From: Lachnospiraceae bacterium
Lineage (GTDB): Bacteria; Bacillota; Clostridia; Lachnospirales; Lachnospiraceae
NCBI GenBank assembly: GCA_016281605.1
Contig: JAEEJA010000016.1
Location: 24,292 to 88,291 of the forward strand
Direction of reading: 5' to 3'
DNA: 64,000 nucleotides
In this document: positions 54,513 through 62,924 of the stretch, piece by piece
Numbering within the stretch: the stretch's first letter is position 1
Layout of the letters: each line of letters begins with the position of its first letter
The notes under the pieces: generated by a model
Told to the model about the DNA's origin: nothing
What the model saw: only the letters and a program-made list of their open reading frames with translations
The model's database searches: none
Translations under genes and position numbers: made by a program

Positions 54513-55202
54513 TTACTGCTGTCCAAGCTCTGCCTTAAGAGCTGCAAGCTCGTCATCGATCTGTGAGTTTGCCTCAGGTGTTTCATCATACTTTGCTTCA
54601 AGATCAGCAATGGATGAGGATTCGGTAGCAGCGTTAAGCTCAGCCTTTGCATTAGCTTCGTCAAGCATTCTGTTAGCTTTCTCTTCATAACGCTTAAATG
54701 CATCCATAGAACCTGAAGCTGAATTAGCACTTGAAGTCATGTCGTTAATCTTTTCCTGAGCCTTAGCCATCTTAACTTTACTCTTTATGGTAGAACGTTT
54801 CTCTTCAAGTGTTGCTATATCCTTATTAAGCTTCTCATACATCTGCTTCATACGAGTAGAATTGTTCTTAGCTGCATCATACATCTGCTGAAGATCAGCC
54901 TGCTTGCTGGTAAGAGATGCCTTCTTTGCAAGAAACTGCTTAGCGTCGTCATCATTACCTGCTGCAACTGCTTTTCTTGCATAATCAGCCTGCTTGTTGA
55001 TTTCGGCAGTACACTCATCAAGTTCTCTCTTTGTACGAGCTTCCTCAGCCATGACTGAAGCTGTTTCTGCCTTAACCTTACCTAAATCAGAATTAAGATC
55101 TCTAAGGCACTGATCAATCATCTTCTCAGGATCCTCTGCTTTGTCAAGAAGTGCGTTAATGTTAGCGGACATGATGTCCTTGAAACGTGTTAAAATTCCC
55201 AT
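54513..55202 (-). CDS. pspA: PspA/IM30 family envelope-stress protein
   Basis: A 229-residue, almost wholly helical protein. The N-terminal amphipathic helix MGILTRFKDIMSANINALLD and the following DPEKMIDQCLRDL are the family signature; the rest is coiled coil to about residue 185, with an acidic tail. PspA assembles on damaged or stressed membranes as an ESCRT-III-like scaffold. First gene of the pair with the SPFH protein. GGAGG precedes the ATG. Confidence 0.95.
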   Translation of the reverse strand: MGILTRFKDIMSANINALLDKAEDPEKMIDQCLRDLNSDLGKVKAETASVMAEEARTKRELDECTAEINKQADYARKAVAAGNDDDAKQFLAKKASLTSKQADLQQMYDAAKNNSTRMKQMYEKLNKDIATLEEKRSTIKSKVKMAKAQEKINDMTSSANSASGSMDAFKRYEEKANRMLDEANAKAELNAATESSSIADLEAKYDETPEANSQIDDELAALKAELGQQ

Positions 55203-55492
55203 AATTATCCTCCATGTAGCGAGATATAAAGAGTAGTTATTTGGAACGAGGGTTATGTGGAGCTCGCGTCACAAAACCACATTATTTTAAATATAATTAA
55301 ATCCAATCTACTCAACGTTAAAGTGTTATACAATTATTGAAATTTTACCAAAAAACCAATGAACGGTCAAGAAAAACTTAATCAATTAAAGAATTAAGGG
55401 TTTAAGTGAAATCTGATTTTTCCTTGATTAACACTCTTGCAAATATGCGTTATAAACTTACGCATTTGGACACTATTATATTTTTAAAAATA
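55203..55492. other. Intergenic region between pspA and the cyclic di-AMP operon
   Basis: AT-rich spacer that must hold the pspA promoter (minus). ATGCGT at 55445-55450 with ACGCAT at 55460-55465 forms a dyad about 30 bases before the plus-strand -10, possibly an operator. Open frames here are poor and were rejected. Confidence 0.4.
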
Positions 55493-55501
55493 TGTTATAA
55501 T
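55493..55501 (+). promoter_or_regulatory. Extended -10 promoter of the cdaA operon
   Basis: TGTTATAAT at 55493-55501 is an extended -10; the -35 is poor. It lies about 205 bases before the first gene. Confidence 0.6.
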
Positions 55502-55525
55502 ATATGTGGATTATTCTTTAAGAGG

Positions 55526-55548
55526 CAAGACGAGTCTGTCTTGTTTTT
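55526..55548 (+). promoter_or_regulatory. Attenuator-like hairpin in the leader of the cdaA operon
   Basis: CAAGAC at 55526-55531 pairs with GTCTTG at 55538-55543, loop GAGTCT, followed by five T. It looks like a small intrinsic terminator only about 20 bases after the predicted transcription start. Confidence 0.5.
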
Positions 55549-55707
55549 ACCCATGTTTTTTACTGATAATGGTTTTACTTTTAATTTAGGTTTTTATTAC
55601 GTATCTTTTTTTGATTTTAGGTCATTTTATAAAATTCTATCTAAATACAGACCGACTATAAGGAAAATATGAGTTATTTTTCCGTACATTTATCAGGAGG
55701 TGATGCC

Positions 55708-56532
55708 ATGAATATTGCATTCTGGAGTCCGGAGAGGCATTCAGGATGTGTAACTTCTAATTTGATAGCTATAGCGGGATTACATGCTGCGTGTCATGTG
55801 GGTGGCAGGTATGCTTTGTTGGAAAATCATTTTAATATGCCCGGGATAGGGGAGTACTGCATGTCGTCCGAGAGAAGGATGATGGTGGCCGAAAGTCCGA
55901 ATAATTATGACAGATATGGACTTGAGGGAGTACTTATGCAGATTTATCAGGGGAGATATGAAAATATTACCAAAGCATCTATAGATTTGGTAATACCGGG
56001 ACTCAGTTATTTTACCAGGAACAGAATAATTCAAAAAGACATCTTCGAGTTCAGATTACAAAATTCCATGGGTAATCTGTATAGTTTTCTAGATACAAAT
56101 TACAATTACACGTTTACTGATTTAGAAAATGCTTCAAATCACACTACATTCAGGATATTAGAAAGGGCTGATCTCATAGTTGTAAATCTAAGCCAAAGGC
56201 CCGGAGTTATACCTGAATTTATAAATAATTACTCAAATTTACTTCCAAAAACCTATATTTTAATAAGCAAATATCAATATGAAAATAATGCATGGCTTGT
56301 AAATATCCGCAGAAAATACCGCATTAGAAAAAATAAAATCGGAATAGTGCCCTACAATCGTGATTACATTGATGCACTGTACAGAGGAAGAGCGCTGCAC
56401 TTCATAGAAAGTCTTATAAAAAAACCTGACAGCAGAACCAATAAGTATTTTATAAACGAAGTTATGAAGGCAGCCAATGATATATGTCAGCACGATGTTA
56501 ATGTATTTGACAAACAAGGATTACTGATATAA
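55708..56532 (+). CDS. MinD/ParA-like protein without a canonical P-loop
   Basis: A 274-residue soluble protein whose strand order suggests a SIMIBI (MinD/CpaE-like) fold: opening strand IAFWSPERHSGCVTSNL where MinD has its deviant Walker A, ALLENHFNMPG at the position of the second strand, FTDLENASNHTTFRILERADLIVVNLSQ (split around residues 135-165) at the Walker B and switch region. The P-loop lysines are missing, so it may not hydrolyse ATP. AGGAGGTGATG precedes the ATG. It leads the cdaA operon, so a membrane-localising partner role is possible. No family is named with certainty. Confidence 0.65.
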   Translation: MNIAFWSPERHSGCVTSNLIAIAGLHAACHVGGRYALLENHFNMPGIGEYCMSSERRMMVAESPNNYDRYGLEGVLMQIYQGRYENITKASIDLVIPGLSYFTRNRIIQKDIFEFRLQNSMGNLYSFLDTNYNYTFTDLENASNHTTFRILERADLIVVNLSQRPGVIPEFINNYSNLLPKTYILISKYQYENNAWLVNIRRKYRIRKNKIGIVPYNRDYIDALYRGRALHFIESLIKKPDSRTNKYFINEVMKAANDICQHDVNVFDKQGLLI

Positions 56533-56569
56533 ACTTATGAAGAATAAGTAATAACAGAGGTAGTTCTAA

Positions 56570-56971
56570 GTGGTTAGTGAAGAAAAACTCAGGTTGATGA
56601 TCAAGCTTAATCAACAGGAAAATGATAATTCAAAAGAATCAATAAAAGAGTATTCTAAAGGCAGGTTTGTGTATGTAGGTACCCATACCTTATTTAATTT
56701 TGTTTGTAATACCTTGGCTTATCTACTTATTCTTCTGATTTTTATTATTTACAGATCACAATATCTTTTTACTCAAAATTTTCTTTCAAATTACATGCGA
56801 TATGCAACGATGGCCTTCGTACCATATGTAATTTTTGCACTTTCTACGGTCATCATAAGCATTATACATTATTATAGAAAGTATGACAGGATTGGAATTA
56901 CCCTTAAAGGGTATATGGACTGCTTAAATGAACTTGAAGATTACTATGAAACGAAAGGAGAAAATGAATGA
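56570..56971 (+). CDS. Small two-helix membrane protein of the cdaA operon
   Basis: A 133-residue protein with a hydrophilic N-terminus (about 1-45), two membrane helices (about 47-68 and 82-104) and an acidic C-terminal tail (CLNELEDYYETKGENE). No family is recognised. GTG start with AGAGG upstream. Its stop overlaps the start of the next membrane-protein gene (ATGA), so the two are probably made together. Position suggests a partner of the MinD-like protein or of CdaA. Confidence 0.65.
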   Translation: MVSEEKLRLMIKLNQQENDNSKESIKEYSKGRFVYVGTHTLFNFVCNTLAYLLILLIFIIYRSQYLFTQNFLSNYMRYATMAFVPYVIFALSTVIISIIHYYRKYDRIGITLKGYMDCLNELEDYYETKGENE

Positions 56972-57981
56972 TAACCAGATTTATTCTCCTTGGACAGTAT
57001 ATAGAAAACTTTTACTTAAAGCACGGAACCATAGTAAAGACATTGATAAAACTATTGTTTATACTGGGGTCTGTGCTTTGTATAAATCATTTTGTAGGGT
57101 ATCACCCGGTATTGACAACATGGTACGCTATCCTTATTACAACTCTTCTTTGTGCTGCAATGCCTGATTCAGTTGTGCTTGCGCTTATACTAATCTACGC
57201 TGTTATTAATGTCTATTACGTGAGTCCGTTGTTGGCTGTATTTATGATACTTATATTTGTTATCATGTATCTTATGTTCTTAAGATTTGAGCCGATTCAC
57301 ACATATTTTATACTGGGTATTATACTACTTCATATTGTTAATCTTCAGTATTTAGTGCCTGTACTGCTTGCAGTATTTTACGGACCTGCCGTGGTTGTAT
57401 CCATGAGCTGTGGCATAATTATATACTATTTGCTCACTTCTATTACAGCTACCATTGGAGTGAATCAGGATACAACAATACTTATTAATCAGCTGTTAAA
57501 TCAGTTTGTTACCAACATTCCTTTTCAGGAAGAGCTCCTTATATTTGCGCTTGTACTTGTAGTTGTTTACCTGATAAGATCTTCAGAGATTAATTATGCA
57601 TTCAATATATCTATTATTGTAGGTCTTTTTTTAGAGATGACACTGTTTCTTATCCTTGATTTCTTTGCAGGAGAAGATCTAAATATTCTTTATTTTATAC
57701 TTGAGATAATAGCGTGTTTTGTGATAGCATATGTAGTAGTATTTTTTAAGTATTCTCTCAATTTCCAGCATGTTGAACGATTGCAGTTTGAGGATGATGA
57801 GTACTATTATTATGTTAAGGCAGTTCCTAAGCATAAGGTAAATGCTCCGGAGAGAAGTGTTAAGCATTTCCGCCCCAGAAAAAGAGCTAGACATAACCTT
57901 AAAGAGCTTGAGGAAGTTGAGATGTTTTTAGAAGCAGAGGACGCAAAAGAAAAGAAAGAGAAAGAGACAGAGGAAAAGTAA
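56968..57981 (+). CDS. Polytopic membrane protein of the cdaA operon
   Basis: A 337-residue protein with about nine predicted helices in residues 20-265 and a long charged cytosolic tail (about 268-337) with RPRKRARHN and a Glu/Lys-rich end. The family is not recognised. The start overlaps the previous gene by four bases, and cdaA begins three bases after its stop, so it is tightly coupled to cyclic di-AMP synthesis. It could be a sensor or anchor; that is inference only. Confidence 0.65.
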   Translation: MITRFILLGQYIENFYLKHGTIVKTLIKLLFILGSVLCINHFVGYHPVLTTWYAILITTLLCAAMPDSVVLALILIYAVINVYYVSPLLAVFMILIFVIMYLMFLRFEPIHTYFILGIILLHIVNLQYLVPVLLAVFYGPAVVVSMSCGIIIYYLLTSITATIGVNQDTTILINQLLNQFVTNIPFQEELLIFALVLVVVYLIRSSEINYAFNISIIVGLFLEMTLFLILDFFAGEDLNILYFILEIIACFVIAYVVVFFKYSLNFQHVERLQFEDDEYYYYVKAVPKHKVNAPERSVKHFRPRKRARHNLKELEEVEMFLEAEDAKEKKEKETEEK

Positions 57982-57984
57982 CCT

Positions 57985-58848
57985 ATGGGTAACATTGTAT
58001 CAAAGATTTTTGATTATCTGCGCTTTACATCCTTTCCGACTATTGGTGTAGTAGATGTTATTGAGATTATAATCATAACTTTTTCACTTTATCATATAAT
58101 CAGATGGATTAGAAAAACCCGCGCATGGACGCTGGTACGAGGCATAATAGTTTTGTTTGTCGCATATCTTTTGGCATACGCCTTTGATATGACGGTTATA
58201 TTGTGGATTTTTGACAGAACAATAGCAATTGGAATTACAGCAATCGTAATCGTATTTCAGCCTGAGCTTCGTAAAGCTTTAGAGCAGCTCGGAGAAAAAA
58301 GTGTGATGTCATCCATTATTCCGGGAGATGACAGCCGTTATAATAACGATACAATCTCAGATGAAAGCCTTACAGCCTTGGTTCGTGCAAGTCTGGAGCT
58401 TTCAAAGCATAAGACAGGTGCACTTATCACTATAGAAAGAACCATAGATTTAAATGACAATATCAGGAGTGGAATTACACTTGATTCAGTCATAAGCAGT
58501 CAGCTGTTGATAAATATATTTGAGCATAATACACCTCTTCATGACGGAGCGGTCATTATCAGAGGAAACAGAATTACGGCAGCTACCTGCTATTTTCCAC
58601 TATCTGATAATTACAGGATTTCAAAGGAACTCGGAACAAGACATAGGGCAGCCCTTGGAATCAGTGAGATATCCGACAGCTTTACCATAGTTGTATCGGA
58701 GGAAACCGGTGATATATCTATAGCAAGCGGTGGTATGCTTCAGAGAAATATAGATAAAGAGATACTTACAAAGAAGCTCATGGAGATTCAGGGTAAGGCA
58801 CCATCGGAAGAGTCAAAGAGAAAGAAATGGTTTAAATCAGGAAAATAA
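57985..58848 (+). CDS. cdaA: Diadenylate cyclase CdaA
   Basis: Makes cyclic di-AMP from two ATP at the membrane, controlling potassium, osmolyte and wall homeostasis. 287 residues: three membrane helices (about 20-95), then the DAC domain. Both catalytic motifs are present: DGA at 187-189 and RHR at 219-221. In most Firmicutes the operon is cdaA-cdaR-glmM; here cdaR follows but glmM does not. Start is three bases after the preceding membrane-protein gene. Confidence 0.97.
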   Translation: MGNIVSKIFDYLRFTSFPTIGVVDVIEIIIITFSLYHIIRWIRKTRAWTLVRGIIVLFVAYLLAYAFDMTVILWIFDRTIAIGITAIVIVFQPELRKALEQLGEKSVMSSIIPGDDSRYNNDTISDESLTALVRASLELSKHKTGALITIERTIDLNDNIRSGITLDSVISSQLLINIFEHNTPLHDGAVIIRGNRITAATCYFPLSDNYRISKELGTRHRAALGISEISDSFTIVVSEETGDISIASGGMLQRNIDKEILTKKLMEIQGKAPSEESKRKKWFKSGK

Positions 58849-58862
58849 TAGGTGGAGAAGGC

Positions 58863-60299
58863 ATGGAAAAAAAGGAGAAAAAGCATGGTTCGCGAATAGC
58901 GGCATTTTTCATAAAAGATGTAAAACTTAAAATCGCATCTCTGTTTTTTGCAGTCATCATATGGTTTATAATCATCAATATCGATGATCCTGTACAGGTC
59001 AGGAAGTTTAATGTTGATGTTAATATAATAAATTCCGATGCCATAGAGTCGGTAAACATGGTTTATGAAATTGAGGAAGGAGAGACTGCTACAGTAAGAG
59101 TAAGAGGAAGAAAAAGTATACTCGATAAGCTCAGTTCTTCCGATGTATCTGCAGTTGCAGATCTTTCCGAGCTTTCATCGGTTAATGCTGTAAATATAGA
59201 ACCGGATATAAGTGAAAGATATAAGGAAGATGTCGTACTTGAGTGCAACGATGTACTAAAGCTAAAGCTTGAAGAAATGGATACCAGACAGATGCAGGTA
59301 CAGGTTGAAACCATAGGAAATGTGAGAGAAGGTTACGCCCTGGGAGAGTGTATTGCAAAGCCAAACATGGTTGAAGTAACAGGTGGAAAGTCAATTATAG
59401 ATAAGATTGATTCTCTTAAGGTAACTGTAAATATTGAGGACGCATTTAAGTCATATACCAAGAAAGTTCCTTTGGTTGCTTACGATTCTGCAGGTAATAA
59501 GCTCACCTCATCAACTCTTGAGTACAGCAACAGTAAGATAAGAGTAAGGTGTGAAGTTTATCAGACAAAATCTATACCGGTTGTTGTAAATGTTACAGGT
59601 GAACCGGAAGAAGGCTACACCTACGTAGCTGCCGGATGTCAGCCAAGTGAAGTACAGGTATATGGTGATGATGAAAACATCAGCAATATTTCAAATATCG
59701 AGATTCCTATAGATATAAGTGGCTTGAACCACAAGTCAGAGGAACTTGAGCAAAATATTTCAGTTCAGGAGTATCTGCCGGAGGATGTATTTGTAAGTTC
59801 TGATGACAGTATATTGGCTATAAAGATTGATATACAGAAGAATATCAAATCTGATTTTTCCGTAAAGATGAGTAATGTATCATTTACCGGAGTTGCAGAC
59901 GGATATAAGGCTTCTCTTGCTGAAAATGCATATGAATATATAAATGTAACGGTGCAGGGGACCAAGTCTGCTTTAAGTGAGGTTACTGCCAGCACTATAA
60001 AGCTTGTAGTTGATTGTACAGGAAAGACGGAGGGTAATTATTCGGACAGCGTTTCTGCAGAATCAGGACAGGGAGTAAAGGTAATAAAGTCCGGAGTTGT
60101 TAACTATAAGATAAAGAGAACCGCACCAACCGGAGATGCTACAACTACCGTGACAGAGACCCCTGTAGCCACAACAGCACCTCCTGCCACAAACGAAACC
60201 AGGACACCTGTAGCTACTGTATCTCCATCTCCGGATAATACTGAATCAAAGGAGACAGTAGAGCCTAAGGAAACAGAGACTACCGAACAGACTGAGTAA
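58863..60299 (+). CDS. cdaR: CdaR, YbbR-domain regulator of CdaA
   Basis: A 478-residue protein with one N-terminal membrane helix (about residues 20-40, IASLFFAVIIWFIIINI) and an extracellular series of about four YbbR repeats (about 45-415), each a beta domain with PxxVxVxG-like motifs. The C-terminal 60 residues are Thr/Pro/Glu-rich, a wall-spanning linker. CdaR binds CdaA and tunes cyclic di-AMP synthesis. GGTGGAG precedes the ATG; it is 14 bases after cdaA. Confidence 0.93.
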   Translation: MEKKEKKHGSRIAAFFIKDVKLKIASLFFAVIIWFIIINIDDPVQVRKFNVDVNIINSDAIESVNMVYEIEEGETATVRVRGRKSILDKLSSSDVSAVADLSELSSVNAVNIEPDISERYKEDVVLECNDVLKLKLEEMDTRQMQVQVETIGNVREGYALGECIAKPNMVEVTGGKSIIDKIDSLKVTVNIEDAFKSYTKKVPLVAYDSAGNKLTSSTLEYSNSKIRVRCEVYQTKSIPVVVNVTGEPEEGYTYVAAGCQPSEVQVYGDDENISNISNIEIPIDISGLNHKSEELEQNISVQEYLPEDVFVSSDDSILAIKIDIQKNIKSDFSVKMSNVSFTGVADGYKASLAENAYEYINVTVQGTKSALSEVTASTIKLVVDCTGKTEGNYSDSVSAESGQGVKVIKSGVVNYKIKRTAPTGDATTTVTETPVATTAPPATNETRTPVATVSPSPDNTESKETVEPKETETTEQTE

Positions 60300-60315
60300 T
60301 ATAAGGATATACTTA

Positions 60316-60948
60316 ATGAAGGATTATAATAGACACGAAAAAGAAAGTCCGGCAGGGTTAATAACCTTGACCGGATTTTCTGACATAAGAGATAAAATTT
60401 CAGATATAATTTTGGAAATAAAAAATGATATACATAGAGGGATTAAAGATGAAACGATATCATCCCATAAGGTGATTTACATATATGGGATGATTTACAC
60501 TGAAGACAATTTTTATGTTGATGTAGCAATTTCCTGCAATTTGAATGGATATGAATGTGAGTGCTTAGAGTATAATCCCAAAGAGCACATGGATTTAAGC
60601 GCCTTTGATAATGCAGAAATAGTTATAATGTATGGTGATTTTTTGATGGCTGAGTCCCTAAAGCAGTTACTAAGAGGCACTAATCTAATTTGGATCTCAA
60701 CAGATGGCATATATCATAAATTCTTATGGAAAGAAAAAAGAGTGGCATTGAAACAGTATGAAAGAGAGCATCTTTACTGTATTACAAGCAGGAGATTAGC
60801 TGCTCGTCCTTTACCGGAGCATTTTTCTCTAGATGATGAAATATATGAAATCATGAAGCGCTTTTTTGTTGATGCTATCGACGCGAAGGAAATAAAAGAT
60901 GCACTTTTGGCAGGGAAAAACGTGTATAAAGGCCTTATCTTAAAGTGA
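60316..60948 (+). CDS. Hypothetical protein at the end of the cdaA operon
   Basis: A 210-residue soluble protein of no family I recognise. The pattern of hydrophobic strands (KVIYIYGMIYTEDNFYVDVA; AEIVIMYGDF; TNLIWISTDG) alternating with helices suggests a Rossmann-like fold, with ECECLEYNPKEHMDL between. The middle residues DGIYHKFLWKEKR are charged. AAGGA precedes the ATG, 16 bases after cdaR, so it shares the transcript. A signalling or regulatory role is guessed from position alone. Confidence 0.65.
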   Translation: MKDYNRHEKESPAGLITLTGFSDIRDKISDIILEIKNDIHRGIKDETISSHKVIYIYGMIYTEDNFYVDVAISCNLNGYECECLEYNPKEHMDLSAFDNAEIVIMYGDFLMAESLKQLLRGTNLIWISTDGIYHKFLWKEKRVALKQYEREHLYCITSRRLAARPLPEHFSLDDEIYEIMKRFFVDAIDAKEIKDALLAGKNVYKGLILK

Positions 60949-60964
60949 TTTTTATTAAAGACTT

Positions 60965-60986
60965 CAAATAAATCTTGATTTATTTG
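60965..60986. promoter_or_regulatory. 22-base palindrome over the typA promoter
   Basis: CAAATAAATC at 60965-60974 and its exact inverse GATTTATTTG at 60977-60986 flank two bases. The right arm covers the -35 of the typA promoter, so an operator or a bidirectional end-of-operon hairpin is possible. Confidence 0.5.
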
Positions 60987-61003
60987 ATATTATTACGTAT
61001 ACT
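60975..61003 (+). promoter_or_regulatory. Promoter of typA
   Basis: TTGATT at 60975-60980 and TATACT at 60998-61003 with a 17-base spacer. The leader is about 90 bases. Confidence 0.7.
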
Positions 61004-61097
61004 ATAACGTCGTAAATTAAGAAGAATTCATGATTATTTTTAACTAATATATCAAGGAAATCTTTTATCAATATTTGTTTTTGGAATGGAGATTAGT

Positions 61098-62924
61098 ATG
61101 AATCAGGAAAACATCAGAAATATAGCAATCATCGCACACGTAGATCACGGAAAAACCACTCTTGTTGACGAACTGTTAAAGCAAAGCGGTACATTTAGAG
61201 CTAATCAGGCAGTTGGTGAAAGAGTTATGGACTCAGGTGATATAGAGAAAGAAAGAGGTATAACAATTCTTTCTAAAAATACAGCTATAAATTATAAAGG
61301 AACTAAAATAAATATAGTGGATACACCGGGCCATGCGGACTTCGGAGGTGAAGTTGAACGTGTACTGAAGATGGTAAACGGTGTTGTTCTTGTAGTCGAT
61401 GCATTTGAAGGAGTTATGCCTCAGACAAAATTTGTGCTGAATAAGGCTCTCGGGCTCGAACTTCCTGTTATAGTATGTGTTAATAAGATGGATAGAGCTG
61501 AGGCTCGTCCGGATGAGGTAGTTGATGAAGTTTTAGAGCTTTTTATGGATTTGGATGCAAGTGATGAGCAGCTCGATTGTCCATTTATATATGCATCTGC
61601 AAGAGAGGGTGTTGCATCTGACTCACCCGATGAAAGAGGTAGCGACATGTCACCTCTCTTTGATGCGATAGTTGATTATATACCTGCTCCTGCAGGAGAC
61701 AGTTCGGCAAGCTTACAGATGCTTATAAGTACCATTGATTACAGCGATTTCCTTGGGCGTATAGGAATCGGTAAGGTTGAAAATGGTACAATTAAGGTAA
61801 ATGATGAAGTAGTTATCGTTAATCATCATGATAAAGAGAAGCAGATTAAAACAAGGATTACCAAGCTTTATGAGTTTGAAGGGCTTGAGAGAGTAGAGGT
61901 TACTGAAGCAGAGGCAGGTTCTGTAGTAGCAGTTTCCGGTGTTGAGGGTATCCACATAGGAGATACTATCTGTTCGCCTACTGACATTAATCCTATACCA
62001 TTTCAGAAGATATCAGAACCTACAATTGCCATGGATTTTATGGTAAATGATTCTCCTCTTGCAGGTCAGGAAGGAAAGTTTGTAACCTCCAGGCAGCTTC
62101 GTGACAGACTTTTCAAGGAGTTAAACTCAGATGTTTCACTTAGAGTAGAGGAAACAGAGAGTACAGATTGCTTTAAGGTTGCGGGTAGAGGAGAACTTCA
62201 CTTATCTGTTCTGATAGAGACCATGAGACGTGAGGGTTATGAATTTGCAGTAAGTAAGGCTCAGGTGCTTTATAAGAAGGATGAGAGAGGAAAGACCTTA
62301 GAACCTATGGAAAGAGCTTTAGTAGATGTACCGGAGGAGTTTTCAGGTGTGGTTATCCAAAAGCTTTCAGCACGTAAGGGAGAGCTTACAGCCATGACTC
62401 AGTTAGGTGCAGGAACAACCCGTATTGAGTTTATGATTCCTTCCAGAGGTCTTATCGGATACAGAGGAGAGTTCCTTACCGATACAAAGGGAAATGGAGT
62501 TATAAATACAACATTTGAAGAGTATGGTCCTTATAAGGGAGATATAGAGTACAGAAATCAGGGCTCCATAATTGCATTTGAGGCAGGAGAGGCTGTTGCT
62601 TACGGTCTTTTCATAGCTCAGGACAGAGGACAGCTCTTCATCGGTACAGGTGAGAAGGTTTACGGAGGTATGGTTGTCGGACAGTGTGGTAAACCTGAGG
62701 ATGTAGAGATTAACGTATGTAAGACTAAGCACTTAAGTAATACCCGCTCCAATTCATCTGATGATGCCCTAAGGCTGGTACCACCTAAAAAGCTTTCACT
62801 AGAGGAAGCTCTTGACTTTATAGATACAGATGAACTTCTTGAGATAACACCTGAGAACCTGCGTATAAGAAAGAAAATTCTTGATTCAACACTTAGATTC
62901 AGAGCTAAGAGAAATGAGAAATAA
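61098..62924 (+). CDS. typA: GTP-binding protein TypA/BipA
   Basis: A 608-residue ribosome-associated translational GTPase that helps ribosome assembly, notably in stress or cold. G1 AHVDHGKTT (about residues 13-21), G2 GITIL, G3 [12 protein letters not shown] and G4 NKMD are present, followed by EF-G-like domains and the TypA-specific C-terminal domain ([22 protein letters not shown], split near 545-570). ATG 61098 has GGAG seven bases upstream; 61086 lies within that site. Its stop overlaps the next start by one base. Confidence 0.97.
   Translation: MNQENIRNIAIIAHVDHGKTTLVDELLKQSGTFRANQAVGERVMDSGDIEKERGITILSKNTAINYKGTKINIVDTPGHADFGGEVERVLKMVNGVVLVVDAFEGVMPQTKFVLNKALGLELPVIVCVNKMDRAEARPDEVVDEVLELFMDLDASDEQLDCPFIYASAREGVASDSPDERGSDMSPLFDAIVDYIPAPAGDSSASLQMLISTIDYSDFLGRIGIGKVENGTIKVNDEVVIVNHHDKEKQIKTRITKLYEFEGLERVEVTEAEAGSVVAVSGVEGIHIGDTICSPTDINPIPFQKISEPTIAMDFMVNDSPLAGQEGKFVTSRQLRDRLFKELNSDVSLRVEETESTDCFKVAGRGELHLSVLIETMRREGYEFAVSKAQVLYKKDERGKTLEPMERALVDVPEEFSGVVIQKLSARKGELTAMTQLGAGTTRIEFMIPSRGLIGYRGEFLTDTKGNGVINTTFEEYGPYKGDIEYRNQGSIIAFEAGEAVAYGLFIAQDRGQLFIGTGEKVYGGMVVGQCGKPEDVEINVCKTKHLSNTRSNSSDDALRLVPPKKLSLEEALDFIDTDELLEITPENLRIRKKILDSTLRFRAKRNEK

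Noticed and set aside
55406..55672. Open frame of 88 codons before the cdaA operon
   Set aside because: Though AAGGG precedes a GTG, it crosses the extended -10 and the attenuator-like hairpin, and its Phe/Tyr/Leu-rich content matches AT-rich noncoding DNA.
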